From DB1 sp049323655 (GTDB lineage Bacteria; Desulfobacterota; Desulfobulbia; Desulfobulbales; SURF-16): a stretch of DNA of 64,000 nt. The stretch spans positions 62,001 to 126,000 of the forward strand of contig JBMONO010000051.1 of assembly GCA_049323655.1 (NCBI GenBank), written 5' to 3'. A model generated the notes under the pieces. That model saw only the letters and a program-made list of their open reading frames with translations. It was not told the origin of the DNA and did no database searches. Made by a program: the position numbers and the translations under genes. Below, piece by piece: positions 16,495 through 25,675 of the stretch; the stretch's first letter is position 1, and every line of letters starts with the position of its first letter.

Positions 16495-17604
16495 TCAACT
16501 GACTGCTTCCAGCACGACATCAACCTGAAACTCCTGATTGTCACGGATGATCTTCAGGGTCACCCCATCACCCACCTTATAGCGATCCAACTCCTGGCGC
16601 AGATCATCGAGACTGGCCACCGGATTACCGTTGATGCCGATAATAATATCCCCGAGATACAGTTCCCCGCCAAGACGGCGCACCCCGCGCAGCCCGGCCT
16701 TTTCCGCCGAACTGCCCGGCTCGACCTGAACGATCATCACTCCCTGGATATTGAGACGCTCAATCAACCGCTCGTTGGCCACCGACACCCCGAGGCCGGG
16801 CCGGATGAGGCGGCCATGCCTGATCAATTCCGTTACCACCCGGTTCACCTCATCAACCGGTACGGCAAAGCCGATGCCGGCGTTGACCCCGTCCGGACTG
16901 TAAATCGCCGTATTGACGCCGATGAGCCGGCCGGCGCTGTCGAGCAGCGGTCCGCCGGAATTGCCCGGATTAATGGCGGCATCGGTCTGAATGACATCGT
17001 GAATAGCCATGCCGGTGACTGATTTGATCTCCCGACCCAGGGCACTGACGATACCGGCGGTGATGGTCTGGTCGAGCCCGAAAGGATTACCGATGGCAAA
17101 GACCTTCTGGCCGACGAGCAGTCCGGACGATTCACCGACGGGAATGGGTTTCAGCGCCGTGGCCGGGGCGGCAATCTTCAACACCGCGATATCCTTGTCC
17201 GCCGAGGCTCCAACCAGAACCGCCTTCCAGGTCGTGTTATCGGCCAGGGTAACCTGAACCCGGCTTGCATCCTCGATGACATGGTAGTTGGTGACGATGC
17301 GCCCCTCTGAGTCCCAGACAAAACCGGAACCGGTGCCCTTGGGAATTTCATGGACATTGAGACTGAAGAGGTTGCGGCGCAATTCGACACTGGTGATAAA
17401 AACGACGGAGGGCGAGATTGCCTGAAAGACCTCGATGGTGTTCTGCTCGTCGGCGGCAAGGTCGCCGCGGGCGGTCACCGGACGAGGAACGGCATCCGGG
17501 CGGTGGAAACTCTGTTCCGGTCGAAAAAAAAGCAGCCAGAGCAGCACCAGCACCGCGAGGAAAAGAAGCAAGGGCGAAACTCTATGTCGGGTCACATTGG
17601 TCAT
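16495..17604 (-). CDS. HtrA/DegS-type periplasmic serine protease, one PDZ domain
   Basis: 369 residues. An uncleaved-looking N-terminal anchor (SPLLLFLAVLVLLWLLFF) is followed by a trypsin-like domain with the complete triad: His in TNYHVIEDA, Asp in KDIAVLKI, Ser in NPGNSGGPLLD. One PDZ domain fills about 275-365 (RPGLGVSV, GVMIVQVEPGSSAEKAGL). A single PDZ and an anchor resemble DegS, which cleaves an anti-sigma factor, but many delta-proteobacteria use this form for general envelope quality control. It starts 14 bases after mgtE, so the two are probably one operon. Confidence 0.92.
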   Translation of the reverse strand: MTNVTRHRVSPLLLFLAVLVLLWLLFFRPEQSFHRPDAVPRPVTARGDLAADEQNTIEVFQAISPSVVFITSVELRRNLFSLNVHEIPKGTGSGFVWDSEGRIVTNYHVIEDASRVQVTLADNTTWKAVLVGASADKDIAVLKIAAPATALKPIPVGESSGLLVGQKVFAIGNPFGLDQTITAGIVSALGREIKSVTGMAIHDVIQTDAAINPGNSGGPLLDSAGRLIGVNTAIYSPDGVNAGIGFAVPVDEVNRVVTELIRHGRLIRPGLGVSVANERLIERLNIQGVMIVQVEPGSSAEKAGLRGVRRLGGELYLGDIIIGINGNPVASLDDLRQELDRYKVGDGVTLKIIRDNQEFQVDVVLEAVS

Positions 17605-17618
17605 GGCGCACGCGTGAT

Positions 17619-19004
17619 CTACAGATCAAGAAGCATTTTCGCGATAGTAAAATAGGCAATGACGCCGAAGATATCAATAGTGGTGGTAACAAAAGGCCCG
17701 GTGGCCACCGCAGCGTCGACATCAAGCTTTTTAAGAATCAATGGCACGCAGGTGCCGACCGTTGCCGCAAGCGTCATGGCGAACAACACGGAAAAACCGA
17801 CGACCAGGCCGAGCTCCAGGGGATCATTATAAGTAAAAAAGGCAAAGACCCCAAGAATCAAGCCGTAAAAGGAACCCAGGATAAGGCCGACCCTCATCTC
17901 CTTGAAAATAACCTTGCCCAGCTCCTGCATGTTGACGCGGCCGGTGGCGATGCCGCGCACGACAATGGTGCTCGACTGGGTGCCGATATTGCCGCCCATA
18001 CCCATAACAATAGGAATAAAGGCGGCCAGGGCCAGCACCTTCTGCAGTTCCTGCTCGAACAGGGAAATAACAACCGCGGCAAGCACCCCGCCGATCCAGC
18101 TGGCAAAGAGCCACGGCGCCCGGGTGACGGCATTGGAGACAGTGGATTTCAGCAGAATCTCCCGGTCCTTACCGGCACCGGCCATCTGCAGAAAATCCTC
18201 GGTCGCCTCCTCCCGGATAACGTCGATGATATCATCGACGGTGACGATACCGACCAGCCGGTAGGAGGAATCGACGACCGGCACCGCGAGGATGTTGTAC
18301 TGGGAGACGATGTGGGCGGTCTCCTCCTGATCGGTGTCGGTGGTAACAGAGATGACATTGGGGTTCATGATGTTCTTAAGCTGGCGGTAGGGCGGATGGG
18401 TCAACAATTCCCGCAGGGAAAGAACACCGGCCAGTTTTCCCTCGTCCCCATGGGTGATGTAGAGGTAAAAAGCCATCTCCATCTCTTCGCTTCGCTGCTG
18501 CACTTTGTGGATGGCGTCACCGACGCTCATCTCTCCGTCAAGGGCGAGAAAATCGGGAGACATGAGACCACCCGCTGTTTCCGGGTGATACTGCATGAGC
18601 TCCTCGACCTCTTCTCGATCCGCCTTGCCCATGTATTTGCGGATCTCGGCCGCCACTTCCCCGGGCAGGGCCTCAAGGAGGTCGGCGACATCGTCGGAGG
18701 CCATCTCCTTGATAACCGCAACCATGAACTTGGGAGAGAGATTCTGGACCAACTCCAGCATCAGGGCACGGTCAAGTTCGCTCAAAAATTCACCGACCAT
18801 GCTCGTCTGGGCGATGATATTGAAAACATGGGAGCGCTCTTCCGGGGTCAGGTGCCGAAAAACCCAGGCAACATCGGCGGGATGGGTTTTGTTCAGCAGC
18901 CGCATCAGCCGGTCAACGGCATTACGCCTGTTGAGACGACGAATGGTGTCAAGCAGCACCATGCCTTCACGGCCGATCAGCTCTTTCTTTACTTTTCCTT
19001 TCAT
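17619..19004 (-). CDS. mgtE: Magnesium transporter MgtE
   Basis: 461 residues in the usual order: N-terminal superhelical MgtE_N domain (about 20-135, HPADVAWVFRHL), paired CBS domains (about 140-270, with GIVTVDDIIDVIREEATED), and a five-helix membrane domain with GGNIGTQSSTIVVRGIATG lining the pore. The CBS region gates the channel by sensing cytoplasmic Mg2+. GAGG lies just before the ATG. The 94-base leader shows no M-box-like structure I can recognise. The HtrA-type gene follows at 14 bases. Confidence 0.95.
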   Translation of the reverse strand: MKGKVKKELIGREGMVLLDTIRRLNRRNAVDRLMRLLNKTHPADVAWVFRHLTPEERSHVFNIIAQTSMVGEFLSELDRALMLELVQNLSPKFMVAVIKEMASDDVADLLEALPGEVAAEIRKYMGKADREEVEELMQYHPETAGGLMSPDFLALDGEMSVGDAIHKVQQRSEEMEMAFYLYITHGDEGKLAGVLSLRELLTHPPYRQLKNIMNPNVISVTTDTDQEETAHIVSQYNILAVPVVDSSYRLVGIVTVDDIIDVIREEATEDFLQMAGAGKDREILLKSTVSNAVTRAPWLFASWIGGVLAAVVISLFEQELQKVLALAAFIPIVMGMGGNIGTQSSTIVVRGIATGRVNMQELGKVIFKEMRVGLILGSFYGLILGVFAFFTYNDPLELGLVVGFSVLFAMTLAATVGTCVPLILKKLDVDAAVATGPFVTTTIDIFGVIAYFTIAKMLLDL

Positions 19005-19098
19005 AGACCTCGGTCCCGACCGCCGGATAAGCGCACCGCCATTCCGACATTCACACCATCACCAACCAACCGACAGACCGGAGCGGTCATGCCGGCTC

Positions 19099-19461
19099 TC
19101 ACTGGTCCCGATCGTTTTTCAACCACTGCCGGACAAGTTCACCCGCTTTGCCGGGATCACTGTCAGCCATCTTCCTCATCTTCCCCTGTTCGCCCCTGAC
19201 GCCGATCGACTCGTAATGATTGTCGGCCATAGAGGGAAACGTCGTCGGATCGTCACCGTCCTCGTTCTCTTTTTTTTCAGCAACTTTCTTTTGTTGTCGG
19301 ACCTTGTTTACCGTTGTCACTGCCTTTATCCTTTGATAATCAAAGAGAAAGGCAAAAAATGGCCGAATGACGAAAACAAAAAACAGGACCAGCAGCAGAA
19401 GGATGACCAGCGGCAGGGCCAGCATTTCGACGATTGTAATCAATCCGTCAATGTTTTCCAT
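19099..19461 (-). CDS. Small membrane protein resembling the C-terminal tail of FliF
   Basis: 120 residues from ATG 19461. Features in order: a hydrophobic helix LALPLVILLLLVLFFVFVI followed at once by RPFF, a basic then acidic low-complexity linker (RQQKKVAEKKENEDGDD), and a C-terminus SDPGKAGELVRQWLKND. A last transmembrane helix ending in RP, a charged linker and a terminal (N/D)PxxxxxLIRxWL helix are the layout of FliF, whose tail binds the flagellar motor protein FliG. No flagellar gene is nearby. The frame is open upstream to 19602, but those 47 codons lose the high GC third position of this genome. The FliF link is pattern-based. Confidence 0.6.
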   Translation of the reverse strand: MENIDGLITIVEMLALPLVILLLLVLFFVFVIRPFFAFLFDYQRIKAVTTVNKVRQQKKVAEKKENEDGDDPTTFPSMADNHYESIGVRGEQGKMRKMADSDPGKAGELVRQWLKNDRDQ

Positions 19462-19610
19462 ATCAAAAAAGAATATGAGCGGATAGCCTTCAGGTATGGT
19501 ATTTTGCCGGATAAGGTTGGCGGCTGTCTTATCGTTCACCTTCGTATACCATGCCGCCCCGCAGAGTTCCACCGCTCTTTTATCAGTCTGCTGAAAAAGC
19601 ATTCCCTGAC

Positions 19611-19626
19611 TTTACGAGACCATCAA
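19611..19626 (+). repeat. Remnant of a type A/B repeat terminus
   Basis: The 16 bases TTTACGAGACCATCAA equal the shared terminal motif of both repeat families (complement TTGATGGTCTCGTAAA). No repeat body is attached, so it looks like what remains after deletion of an element in the gap between two divergent genes. Confidence 0.5.
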
Positions 19627-19641
19627 ATTTCCGCTGAACAC

Positions 19642-20814
19642 ATGCAGATCATCCGCAATAAAATTCTTCAGTGCCTCTACAATTTTTCCGGTGACGACAA
19701 AAAGCTCATCCAGGAACTGGAAGGGATCATTCGTGAGCACGGAGACCCGACCTTTCCGCTCATCTTTCATGTCCTCACCCATCTCGATCTGCCGCCGGCA
19801 GAGGCGGAGACCGCTTGGCGCGAAATCTGCCGCCACCGGGAAAGAATGTCGAACCTGCTGGAGCATGATGTCAACCTGCGTACCGCCATCTGCGATTATT
19901 TCTGTTCCATTCATCGCTCCCTGAAGAACCCCAAGGTGGTCGAGCTGCACATTTTCGAATCAACCTTGAACAGCGTGAAATTCGACCGCCTCACCGGTCT
20001 TTACAACCGGGGTTATTTTGACGAATCGATCGTCCGCGAGCTGGCGCGCGCCAAACGCTATGACACCGAGCTGTCGATCCTCTTTCTCGACATCGACGAT
20101 TTCAAACGGATCAACGACACCTTCGGCCACCCGGCCGGCGATTATGTCCTGAAGGAAATTTCCCACGCCCTGCTCGGCGCCATCCGCTCAGAGGATATCG
20201 CCGCCCGGTACGGCGGCGAAGAAATCGTCATCATTTTGCCGGAGACGAGCAAAATAACAGCCCTGATTCTGGCGGAAAGATTACGGGAACTGATCGAAAA
20301 CTTCACTCTTGAGCTTGGCGGGCAAAACATCACCATCACAGTCAGCGGCGGTATCGCCAGCTTTCCCATCGATGCGTGCGAGGCCGCCGATCTCGTCTCT
20401 TTTGCCGACAAGGCTCTCCTCCAGGCAAAAACTGCCGGCAAAAACATCATCCAGGCATACTCCCCAAACAAACGTCGCTATGTGCGGATTGATTTTTTCT
20501 CAACAATCCTTGTCCAGCAGATCAGCATGCAACAGACAAACGAACCAGTCAGCGCCCGCTCGAAAAACATGAGCCTGACCGGGATCCTTTTTGAATCACC
20601 CACCCCATTTGACATCGGCAGCAAGATCCAGATGCAGATTCCCTTTGACGAGTTCAACGAAACGCTGCTCATTCTCGGCACGGTGGTCAGGATTGAAATC
20701 CTCGCCGAGAACTGCTACGATATCGGAGTATCCTTTCTGGAGATGGACCACAGCTGCAAAAACGAAATATCCCGCTATCTCCTGAAACAGATCGGCAGAA
20801 ACCTCCTTGATTAA
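19642..20814 (+). CDS. Diguanylate cyclase with C-terminal PilZ domain (GGDEF-PilZ)
   Basis: 390 residues. A helical N-terminal region of ~120 residues (QIIRNKILQCLYNFSGDDKK) leads into a GGDEF domain whose active site reads RYGGEEIVIILP, an accepted GGEEF-type variant. An inhibitory site RSED sits exactly five residues before it, so product feedback is likely. A PilZ domain ends the protein, with RRYVR (RxxxR) and KNMSLTGILF. It should make c-di-GMP and also bind it. No membrane segment is seen, so it is probably cytosolic. ATG 19642 has no clear Shine-Dalgarno. It is divergent from the FliF-tail-like gene. Confidence 0.9.
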   Translation: MQIIRNKILQCLYNFSGDDKKLIQELEGIIREHGDPTFPLIFHVLTHLDLPPAEAETAWREICRHRERMSNLLEHDVNLRTAICDYFCSIHRSLKNPKVVELHIFESTLNSVKFDRLTGLYNRGYFDESIVRELARAKRYDTELSILFLDIDDFKRINDTFGHPAGDYVLKEISHALLGAIRSEDIAARYGGEEIVIILPETSKITALILAERLRELIENFTLELGGQNITITVSGGIASFPIDACEAADLVSFADKALLQAKTAGKNIIQAYSPNKRRYVRIDFFSTILVQQISMQQTNEPVSARSKNMSLTGILFESPTPFDIGSKIQMQIPFDEFNETLLILGTVVRIEILAENCYDIGVSFLEMDHSCKNEISRYLLKQIGRNLLD

Positions 20815-20870
20815 CAGGTGTTGTCGCGACGGTTTGCAACGGGACAGCACCCCGTGCCGGAGCCCATCGG

Positions 20871-22235
20871 ATGCCTCCTTATCTCAGTCTCTCTTTCCGC
20901 AAAACAGACGATTCCCAAAACATCTGGAGTCTGCGGGAACAGGACCTGCCGCCCCTGGCGCGCATCGCCCTCCGGATGCGAAAAATCTTCTTCATCATCG
21001 TTCGATCGCCCTACAACCGCCGGATCAGCAGTCAGGCCGCCGCCCTCTCCTTCACCTTTCTCCTCTCGCTTGTGCCGCTGCTGGCCATGATCTTTTCCGT
21101 GGCCAAGGGTTTTGGCCTGCAGGACAAGGTTGAACCGATGCTGCTGGAAAAAACCCTGGGCGGAGAGATCGCCGCAGGTCTTGTCCCGAAGATTCTTGAA
21201 TACGTTGACAACACCAACGTAACGGCACTCGGTTCCGCCGGTCTGCTGTTCATGCTCTCCACCTCAATCTCGCTGCTCGGCCAGATAGAAAACGCCTTTA
21301 ACACGATCTGGCTGGTTGCAACACCGCGAACTTTTATCAGAAAAGCAACCGACTATCTGGCACTGCTCATCCTCAGCCCCCTGCTGCTGGCAATCACCGT
21401 CGGCATGGCAACAACCCTAAACAGTCACGCCATCCTCCAGAAACTCCTGGAAATCGGAGTATTGGCCGGCGCGATGAAACTGCTGATTCTTGCCCTGCCC
21501 TGGATATCGAGCGTTTTTTTCCTGACCCTTGTCTTGCTGATTCTCCCCAACACCAGGGTCAAGGTATTGCCCGCCCTGCTGGCCGGCATCGTCGCCGGCG
21601 TTCTCTGGCAACTGAGCCAGTTTCTCTTCATCACCTTCCAGATCGGGGTGGCCCGATACAATGCCATTTACGGCACCTTCGCCTCCCTGCCCATCTTCAT
21701 GATCTGGCTGCAGGCAAGCTGGAGCATCATTCTTTTCGGCGGGCTGATCAGTTTTGCCTGCCAACGGGCCGCCACCTTCCATCCCCTTGAATTTGCGACA
21801 CATATCCCATTTGCCGAACAGGAAAAAATCAGCCTGGCAACGCTGCTTGCCATCTGCCGCCGGTTCGCCAAGGGCGAAGGCCCGTCTGCCGCGGCACAGA
21901 TAAGTGATGAACTGGGAATTTCCGAAAATTTCGTCGCCGAATCACTCCAGCGCCTGGTACGCATCAACACCATCCTGCCGGTGCAGAATGAGGCCGCCGA
22001 TCTCTTCGTTCCGGCAAAACCGGTACAGGATCTGCATGTCGCTGACTATTTTCTCGACATCCATGAGACAGGAAAAGATACCCTGCTCTTCAAGGACAGA
22101 GAAATCAACACGGCGGTGGAGGAGATTCTTGCCGGGCGCGGTCGGGCGCTGCAAATGGGATTCGCTGGCAGAGGGATGGCAACGACGGCAGGGGAGGAAG
22201 AAAGACAACAAATCGACGGTCGGGAGTCGGAATAA
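20871..22235 (+). CDS. yihY: YihY/BrkB-family inner membrane protein with cytoplasmic tail
   Basis: 454 residues. Six hydrophobic helices within about 60-300, starting SQAAALSFTFLLSLVPLLAMI and including the family stretch YNAIYGTFASLPIFMIWLQAS. The ~140-residue tail looks like a winged helix (ISDELGISENFVAESLQRLV) and is common in delta-proteobacterial members but missing from short E. coli YihY. The family was once called RNase BN, now regarded as wrong; its role in the envelope remains unclear. GGAG lies eight bases before the ATG. Confidence 0.88.
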   Translation: MPPYLSLSFRKTDDSQNIWSLREQDLPPLARIALRMRKIFFIIVRSPYNRRISSQAAALSFTFLLSLVPLLAMIFSVAKGFGLQDKVEPMLLEKTLGGEIAAGLVPKILEYVDNTNVTALGSAGLLFMLSTSISLLGQIENAFNTIWLVATPRTFIRKATDYLALLILSPLLLAITVGMATTLNSHAILQKLLEIGVLAGAMKLLILALPWISSVFFLTLVLLILPNTRVKVLPALLAGIVAGVLWQLSQFLFITFQIGVARYNAIYGTFASLPIFMIWLQASWSIILFGGLISFACQRAATFHPLEFATHIPFAEQEKISLATLLAICRRFAKGEGPSAAAQISDELGISENFVAESLQRLVRINTILPVQNEAADLFVPAKPVQDLHVADYFLDIHETGKDTLLFKDREINTAVEEILAGRGRALQMGFAGRGMATTAGEEERQQIDGRESE

Positions 22236-22268
22236 ACGGCTCGCTACCGGCCGCTTCCGACTCCCGAC
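22219..22268. terminator. 14-base perfect inverted repeat at a convergent junction
   Basis: GTCGGGAGTCGGAA (22219-22232) and its exact complement (22255-22268) enclose a 22-base loop between the yihY and typA ends. The left arm encodes the last residues of the YihY protein. There is no T-run, so termination in either direction is plausible but not certain. Confidence 0.55.
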
Positions 22269-22277
22269 ACGAGTTGA

Positions 22278-24068
22278 TTACGGCTTCCAGCTGCCGCCCT
22301 TGCGCTTGCGCAGGCGGATGGAAGCAGGGGTCACCTCGACGAGTTCGTCGTCGTTGATATAGGCGATGCAATCCTCCAGACTCATCAGGCGAGGCGGGGT
22401 GAGGATAACCGCCTCGTCCGAGCCGGAGGCACGCATATTGGTCAACTTCTTGCCCTTGGCCGGATTGACCACCATGTCCACCGGCCGGCTGTTTTCACCG
22501 ACGATCTGGCCGGCATAGACATCGATGCCCGGCCCGAGGAAGAGCCGACCCCGTTCCTGCAGGTTAAACAGGGCATAGGCCACCGTGGTGCACGGCTCCT
22601 TGACGATGAGCACCCCGTTGACCCGATTGACGATATCACCGGCATAGGGACCGTATTCGGCAAAGACGTAATTCATGATCCCCATCCCCTTGGTGTCGGT
22701 CATGAACTGGGAACGGAAGCCGAGCAGGCCACGGGTGGGGATCTTGTAGATCAGCTTGGCCATGCCGTTTTCATTGCGCATCTCCTGCATCTGCCCCTTG
22801 AGCTTGCCGAGCTTTTCGATCACCACCCCCTGGTACTGCTCATCGACATCGATGGTCAACTCCTCGTAGGGCTCGAGCAGCACGCCGTTTTCCTCCCGCA
22901 TGATAACCTGGGGCCGGGTGACCTGGAACTCGTAGCCCTCTCGCCGCATTTTTTCGATGAGAATAGAGAGATGCAGCTCCCCGCGACCGGACACCTTGTA
23001 ACCAACCCCGTCCGTCAGCGGTTCGACCCGCAGGGCGACATCGGCGAGAATCTCCCGGGACAACCGCTCCTCGATGTGGCGGGAGGTGACGAACTTGCCT
23101 TCCTTGCCGGCAAAGGGGGAATCATTGGGCACGAAATTCATCGACAGGGTAGGCGGATCAATCTCGATCAGCGGCAGGGGACGCGGATCACTGGGATCGG
23201 TAAAGGTAACCCCGACCGTCACGTCATCCATGCCGGCCACCGCGACAATTTCACCCGTTGTCGCCTCGCTGACCGCGAATTTCTCATTGGCCTCAAAACG
23301 GAAAATCTTGGAGATGCGGATCGGCGAGATGGAGCCGTCACGCCGGGCCACGGCTATGTCCTTGTTGATCTTCAGGGTGCCGTTGACCACCTTGCCGATG
23401 CCGAGCCGACCGAGATAGGGCGAATAATCGATGGTGTTGACCTGCATCTGCAGAGGGGCATCGGTGCTGCCCGCTGGTGGCGGAACAGCGGTAACGATCA
23501 GCTCCGAAATAGGCTCCATGGTGTTGTTTTCCTCGTCCAGGGTCCGCCGGGCATAGCCCTGCTTAGCCGAAGCATAGACCACAGGGAAATCGAGCAGCTC
23601 ATCGGGGGCGTCGAGCTTGACGAAGAGATCAAAGACCTGATCCACCACCCACTCGCAACGGGCCGCCGGCTTGTCGATTTTGTTAATGACAACAATGATC
23701 GGCAGCTTGTTGGCCAGGGCCTTTTTCAACACAAAATAAGTCTGGGGCATCGGCCCCTCCTGGGCATCGACGAGAAGAAGGCAACCGTCCGCCATCCGCA
23801 GCACCCGCTCCACCTGACCGCCAAAATCAGCATGACCGGGAGTATCGATGATATTGATCCAGTAATCCTTATACCGGTAAGAACCGTTTTTTGAGGCAAT
23901 GGTGATACCCCGTTCCCGCTCGAGATCCATCGAGTCCATCAACCGTTCGGTCACCGCCTGATTTTCCCGGAACATACCGCTCTGCTGAAAGAGCTGATCG
24001 ACCAGGGTCGTCTTGCCGTGGTCAACATGGGCGATGATCGCCACATTTCTGATTTTTGACTGATCCAT
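22278..24068 (-). CDS. typA: GTP-binding ribosome-associated factor TypA/BipA
   Basis: 596 residues. G1 AHVDHGKTT begins at residue 14, then DTPGHADFGGQVERVL (G3) and NKIDKP (G4), followed by EF-Tu-like and EF-G-like domains and the BipA-specific C-terminal domain (EECIAYINDDELVEVTP-like, ending RLRKRKGG). It helps 50S assembly and translation under stress. I place the start at ATG 24068 because MDQSKIRNVAIIAHVDHGKT aligns with typical TypA N-termini; an ATG seven codons earlier is also open. A well-formed promoter lies about 80 bases upstream. Confidence 0.96.
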   Translation of the reverse strand: MDQSKIRNVAIIAHVDHGKTTLVDQLFQQSGMFRENQAVTERLMDSMDLERERGITIASKNGSYRYKDYWINIIDTPGHADFGGQVERVLRMADGCLLLVDAQEGPMPQTYFVLKKALANKLPIIVVINKIDKPAARCEWVVDQVFDLFVKLDAPDELLDFPVVYASAKQGYARRTLDEENNTMEPISELIVTAVPPPAGSTDAPLQMQVNTIDYSPYLGRLGIGKVVNGTLKINKDIAVARRDGSISPIRISKIFRFEANEKFAVSEATTGEIVAVAGMDDVTVGVTFTDPSDPRPLPLIEIDPPTLSMNFVPNDSPFAGKEGKFVTSRHIEERLSREILADVALRVEPLTDGVGYKVSGRGELHLSILIEKMRREGYEFQVTRPQVIMREENGVLLEPYEELTIDVDEQYQGVVIEKLGKLKGQMQEMRNENGMAKLIYKIPTRGLLGFRSQFMTDTKGMGIMNYVFAEYGPYAGDIVNRVNGVLIVKEPCTTVAYALFNLQERGRLFLGPGIDVYAGQIVGENSRPVDMVVNPAKGKKLTNMRASGSDEAVILTPPRLMSLEDCIAYINDDELVEVTPASIRLRKRKGGSWKP

Positions 24069-24146
24069 ACTTTTTCGCAATCTATCCATAAGGGGCTGTG
24101 TTCGGCAGGCGGACTCCTACCCCTAAAATCCGCCAAAAAATTTGAT

Positions 24147-24175
24147 ATTATAAATGACAACCAAGTAACTGACAA
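24147..24175 (-). promoter_or_regulatory. Sigma-70-type promoter of typA
   Basis: On the minus strand: TTGTCA (24170-24175), exactly 17 bases, then TATAAT (24147-24152). Transcription would begin near 24139, giving a ~70-base leader that contains a GGCGGA/TCCGCC hairpin (24107-24133). This is the best-matching promoter in the window. Confidence 0.75.
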
Positions 24176-24255
24176 TCACAAAAACAATCTTTTTCCTAAC
24201 AGCTCGCAAAATAAACTGTTGGCAGCACGCCGGTGCGCTATAACCTCCGAAAAAA

Positions 24256-24389
24256 GACAAACCCGTAAAAAGTCTTTTTTCACCACAGAGCGCACAGAGA
24301 ACGCAGAGAAAAAATCTTTAATTACAATTAGTTATCTCTGTGCGCTCTGTGGTCTCCGTGGTTGATTTTCAGTTTTTGCGACGCCATCA
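24256..24389 (-). repeat. Type A dispersed palindromic repeat, copy 2
   Basis: 134 bases from GACAAACCCGTAAAAAGTC to TTTTTGCGACGCCATCA. The arms CACCACAGAGCGCACAGAG and CTCTGTGCGCTCTGTGG are nearly perfect complements around TTTAATTACAATTAG. It lies in the divergent gap between typA and the RND adaptor gene, away from the typA promoter. Confidence 0.9.
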
Positions 24390-24523
24390 AAAAAGCAGGA
24401 ACGTTTTTTTCCCGATGGCCGACACAATGACCCAAACGGAACCACAAATTCTCAGTCGTGTTTTTCCCCTCTTGGAGGTATGATGCTCAACGCACAAGAA
24501 AAACGCACGGACATGGAGACAGC

Positions 24524-25675
24524 ATGCAGGAAGACAACATAACCCCGCAGACCCGGCGGGGCCGAATCGTCAAACAGCTCATGACCAATCTGCCCCGCCT
24601 GCTGCTGGTCGCACTGGTCATGGCGATTGTCGTCTTTGCTGTGGCGGTGAAAAAAGAACAGGCCCGCCTGACCGAACAAAAGGAAACCGCTCTGGCCAAG
24701 GAACGCCCGCCGGTCAACGTCGTGCTGCTTGCCCTCAGCCCAGGGGTCATCCATGACCGCATCAATCTGCCCGGCGAGATCGAACCCTGGATCCGGCTGG
24801 AGATGCTGGCCCGGATCAGCGGTACGGTGGAAGAGGTGCTGGTCGTCGAAGGGCAGAAGGTGCGGGAAGGCGAGGTTCTGGCCCGCATCGAGGAGGCGGA
24901 TTATCGCATCGCCCTCGATGCGGCTCGGGCCAACTTCGACCTGGCCCGGGTAACCAGCGAGAGAATCAGACAACTCCGCGACCAGGACATCGTCCCCGTC
25001 GCCGAACTCGACAAGACGGAAAACGAGCTGCGCACCGCCAGGGCGGCCATGGAGAATGCCGCTCTCAATCTCTCCCGCTGCCGCGTCGTTGCCCCCATGT
25101 CCGGAGTAATCCGCCGTCTCGACCTGAAAAAAGGACTGATGCTCGGCGTCGGCGACCCGATGGCGGAACTGCTGCAAATCGACCAGGTCAAGGCGGTGAT
25201 CGGCATACCGGAATCGGACGTGGCGGCGGTGCGCGACCTCGACACGGTGGAGTTTACCATTCAAGCCTTGGAGAACCGCAGGGTCAGCGGCCGCCTCCAT
25301 TTTCTATCCCCCGCCCCGGACAACCTGGCCCGCCTCTTTCGACTGGAACTAGCGGTGGATAATGGTGACGGCGCAATTCTCCCCGGCATGTTCGTGCGGG
25401 CAAACATCATCAAAAAAACGGTGACAAACGCCATCACCGTCCCCCTTTACGCGGTGCTGAGCCGCAACGACGAACACTTTGTCTTTGTCGAGAAGGCTGG
25501 TCTCGCCGAAAAACGGCCGGTTACCCTCGGCATCCTCGAAGAGTGGCAGGCCCAGGTTGCGAGCGGGCTCGCCGCCGGAGAACGGGTCATCATCGAAGGC
25601 CAGCGCGACGTCGAAGAGGGCCAGCCGCTCACCGTTATCAAGCAGGTGACCGCGCCGGAGGCGACACCGAGATGA
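24524..25675 (+). CDS. RND efflux periplasmic adaptor (HlyD/AcrA family)
   Basis: 383 residues from ATG 24524, which has GGAG five bases upstream; the open frame starts earlier but without a ribosome site. One N-terminal membrane segment (LPRLLLVALVMAIVVFAVAV) anchors it. The adaptor body follows: a beta-barrel/lipoyl half-motif (GTVEEVLVVEGQKVREGEVL), a coiled-coil hairpin (about 130-190), the second lipoyl half (CRVVAPMSGVIRRL) and a C-terminal membrane-proximal domain. It links an inner-membrane pump to an outer-membrane channel. The pump gene overlaps its stop by four bases (ATGA). No TolC-type gene is nearby. Confidence 0.93.
   Translation: MQEDNITPQTRRGRIVKQLMTNLPRLLLVALVMAIVVFAVAVKKEQARLTEQKETALAKERPPVNVVLLALSPGVIHDRINLPGEIEPWIRLEMLARISGTVEEVLVVEGQKVREGEVLARIEEADYRIALDAARANFDLARVTSERIRQLRDQDIVPVAELDKTENELRTARAAMENAALNLSRCRVVAPMSGVIRRLDLKKGLMLGVGDPMAELLQIDQVKAVIGIPESDVAAVRDLDTVEFTIQALENRRVSGRLHFLSPAPDNLARLFRLELAVDNGDGAILPGMFVRANIIKKTVTNAITVPLYAVLSRNDEHFVFVEKAGLAEKRPVTLGILEEWQAQVASGLAAGERVIIEGQRDVEEGQPLTVIKQVTAPEATPR

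Noticed and set aside
17418..19199. 593-codon open frame on the plus strand
   Set aside because: It is antisense to mgtE and htrA, which have complete family motifs; the translation is His/Gly/Asp/Arg-rich with no domain, as expected for the complement of GC-rich genes.
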